The notes beneath the pieces are model-generated. The model ran no database searches, was not told the origin of the DNA, and saw only the letters and a list, made by a program, of their open reading frames with translations. Positions 63,220-64,000 of a stretch of DNA of 64,000 bases are shown piece by piece. Both the position numbers and the translations under genes were made by a program. This DNA comes from Sphingomonas_R arantia (GTDB lineage: Bacteria; Pseudomonadota; Alphaproteobacteria; Sphingomonadales; Sphingomonadaceae): NCBI RefSeq assembly GCF_042682045.1, contig NZ_JBHUGS010000004.1, positions 186,001 to 250,000 on the forward strand. Reading direction: 5' to 3'. Every line of letters starts with the position of its first letter. Within the stretch, counting starts at the first letter, position 1.

Positions 63220-64000
63220 ATGGCCCGGATCGTTCTTGTCACCATTGGCTCGCTGGGCGACCTGCATCCGTTCATCGCGATCGGGCGGGCGTTGGTTGCG
63301 CAGGGCCACGGGGTCGTGTTGGCCGTTCCGGACGATGGGGTGGCGAAGGTGCGCGGGGCGGGGCTCGATGCTGCGGGCATCCTGCCGGGTTATCGTGCGA
63401 TCTGCGCGCGGGTCGGGTTGAGTGCGGAGGCGGTTGCCGCGCGGATCCTGGTCGATCCGAACTTCGTGATCGACGAGATCCTGATGCCGACGTTGCAGTC
63501 GAGCACGGCGGCGCTGGATGCGTTGGCGGTGGGTGCCGACGTGATCGCCGGATCGATCTTCGCGCTGTCCGCGGGGATCGTCGCGGAGAAGCGCGGGCTG
63601 CCGCTGGCGAGCGTCGTGCTGCAACCGATGACGCTGTTTTCTGCCTGGCAACCGCCGGCGGCGCCGCGGTTTGCGATGATGCGGCACGATCCGCGCAGCG
63701 TGGTCGGGCGCGGCTGGAACCGCGCGTTCTTTGCGCTGGCGCGGATTGCGCTGCGCCGGCGGCATGGGGCGCGCATCGATGCGGTGCGGGCCGAGCATGG
63801 GCTGGGGCGGGCGGCAGGTGCGCCGATGCTGGATCATGGAGCGGCGACGAGGGCGGTGCTGTGCTGCTGGTCGTCGGCGCTGGGGATGTTGCCGCCGGAT
63901 GCACCTGCGTGCGCGGCGCTGGTCGGCTTTCCGTTTTTCGACAGCGAGAGCGGGGGCGCCGAGGAATTGGCGCCCGAGATCGAGGCGTTCCTGTCCGACG
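63220..64000 (+). CDS. glycosyltransferase, GT1/MGT-like (cut by right edge)
   Basis: At least 260 residues are visible, starting MARIVLVTIGSLGDLHPFIA, the classic N-terminal loop of macrolide- and sterol-glucosyltransferase-like GT1 enzymes (GSLGDLHP binds the acceptor side). HGVVLAVPDDGVAKVRGAGL, ALAVGADVIAGSIFALSAGI and VLQPMTLFSAWQPPAAPRF follow the N-terminal domain of this family. The reading frame is open at the right edge, so the C-terminal donor-binding domain lies outside the window. The start has no strong ribosome-binding site, but homologues begin at this point. Confidence 0.8.
   Translation, partial: MARIVLVTIGSLGDLHPFIAIGRALVAQGHGVVLAVPDDGVAKVRGAGLDAAGILPGYRAICARVGLSAEAVAARILVDPNFVIDEILMPTLQSSTAALDALAVGADVIAGSIFALSAGIVAEKRGLPLASVVLQPMTLFSAWQPPAAPRFAMMRHDPRSVVGRGWNRAFFALARIALRRRHGARIDAVRAEHGLGRAAGAPMLDHGAATRAVLCCWSSALGMLPPDAPACAALVGFPFFDSESGGAEELAPEIEAFLSD

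Overview
The window reads as chromosomal DNA of a Sphingomonas-like alphaproteobacterium (Sphingomonadaceae). The evidence is high G+C, GC-rich third codon positions, several TonB-dependent receptors, a FecI/FecR pair, a CruF-type carotenoid protein, a Hint-domain protein, ubiE-ubiB, and many short palindromic intergenic repeats. I see no transposase, integrase, phage gene or CRISPR array. One tRNA (Thr, anticodon TGT) is present. Gene families and names are assigned from motifs recognised by eye; no database search was run.

Layout. 0-16.5 kb is mostly housekeeping and envelope genes: a 27-residue membrane peptide gene, purB, a Tat-exported SDR with a Lys-to-Arg active-site change, a PhoX-type phosphatase, a Pro-rich membrane protein, an APC permease, threonine synthase, small unknown proteins, a Gfo/Idh/MocA oxidoreductase, a DUF488 protein, outer-membrane phospholipase A, and divergent mntH/mntR with a probable MntR operator between them. 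16.7-20 kb holds a Hint-domain protein and a TetR-CruF pair whose promoter contains a palindrome. 20-26 kb is an iron-uptake unit: a Fur-box-like site, a PepSY/flavodoxin/FNR reductase, a siderophore receptor and an exported M20 hydrolase.

26-35.5 kb is the most interesting part. A FecI-type sigma factor and FecR regulator (83-base overlap) stand divergent from a large STN-containing TonB-dependent receptor. The receptor is followed by three genes in the same direction for exported enzymes: an amidohydrolase with a CIA30-like tail, an M19 dipeptidase, and a PLP aminotransferase with a Tat signal. Together they look like a surface-signalled system for importing a peptide-like compound and breaking it down in the periplasm. 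A strong hairpin covers the receptor's translation start.

35.5-40 kb is a chaperone-usher pilus operon with two related subunit genes. 40-50 kb carries the tRNA, an unknown protein, a CitE-like lyase, cysK with an overlapping MFS transporter, two alpha/beta hydrolases, a succinylglutamate-semialdehyde-type dehydrogenase, SelO and a glycosyltransferase. 50-64 kb carries a flavin-dependent oxygenase and a class I amidotransferase (both with TTG starts), a glycine-zipper protein with a clear terminator, an SH3 protein, an FMN reductase, an M20 amidohydrolase, a beta-lactamase-fold hydrolase, a KDG-type kinase, ubiE-ubiB, recO, leuB, a 53-residue zinc-ribbon protein, and a glycosyltransferase cut by the right edge.

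At least five families of palindromic repeats fill the gaps between genes. One supplies the stop codon of the CitE-like gene.
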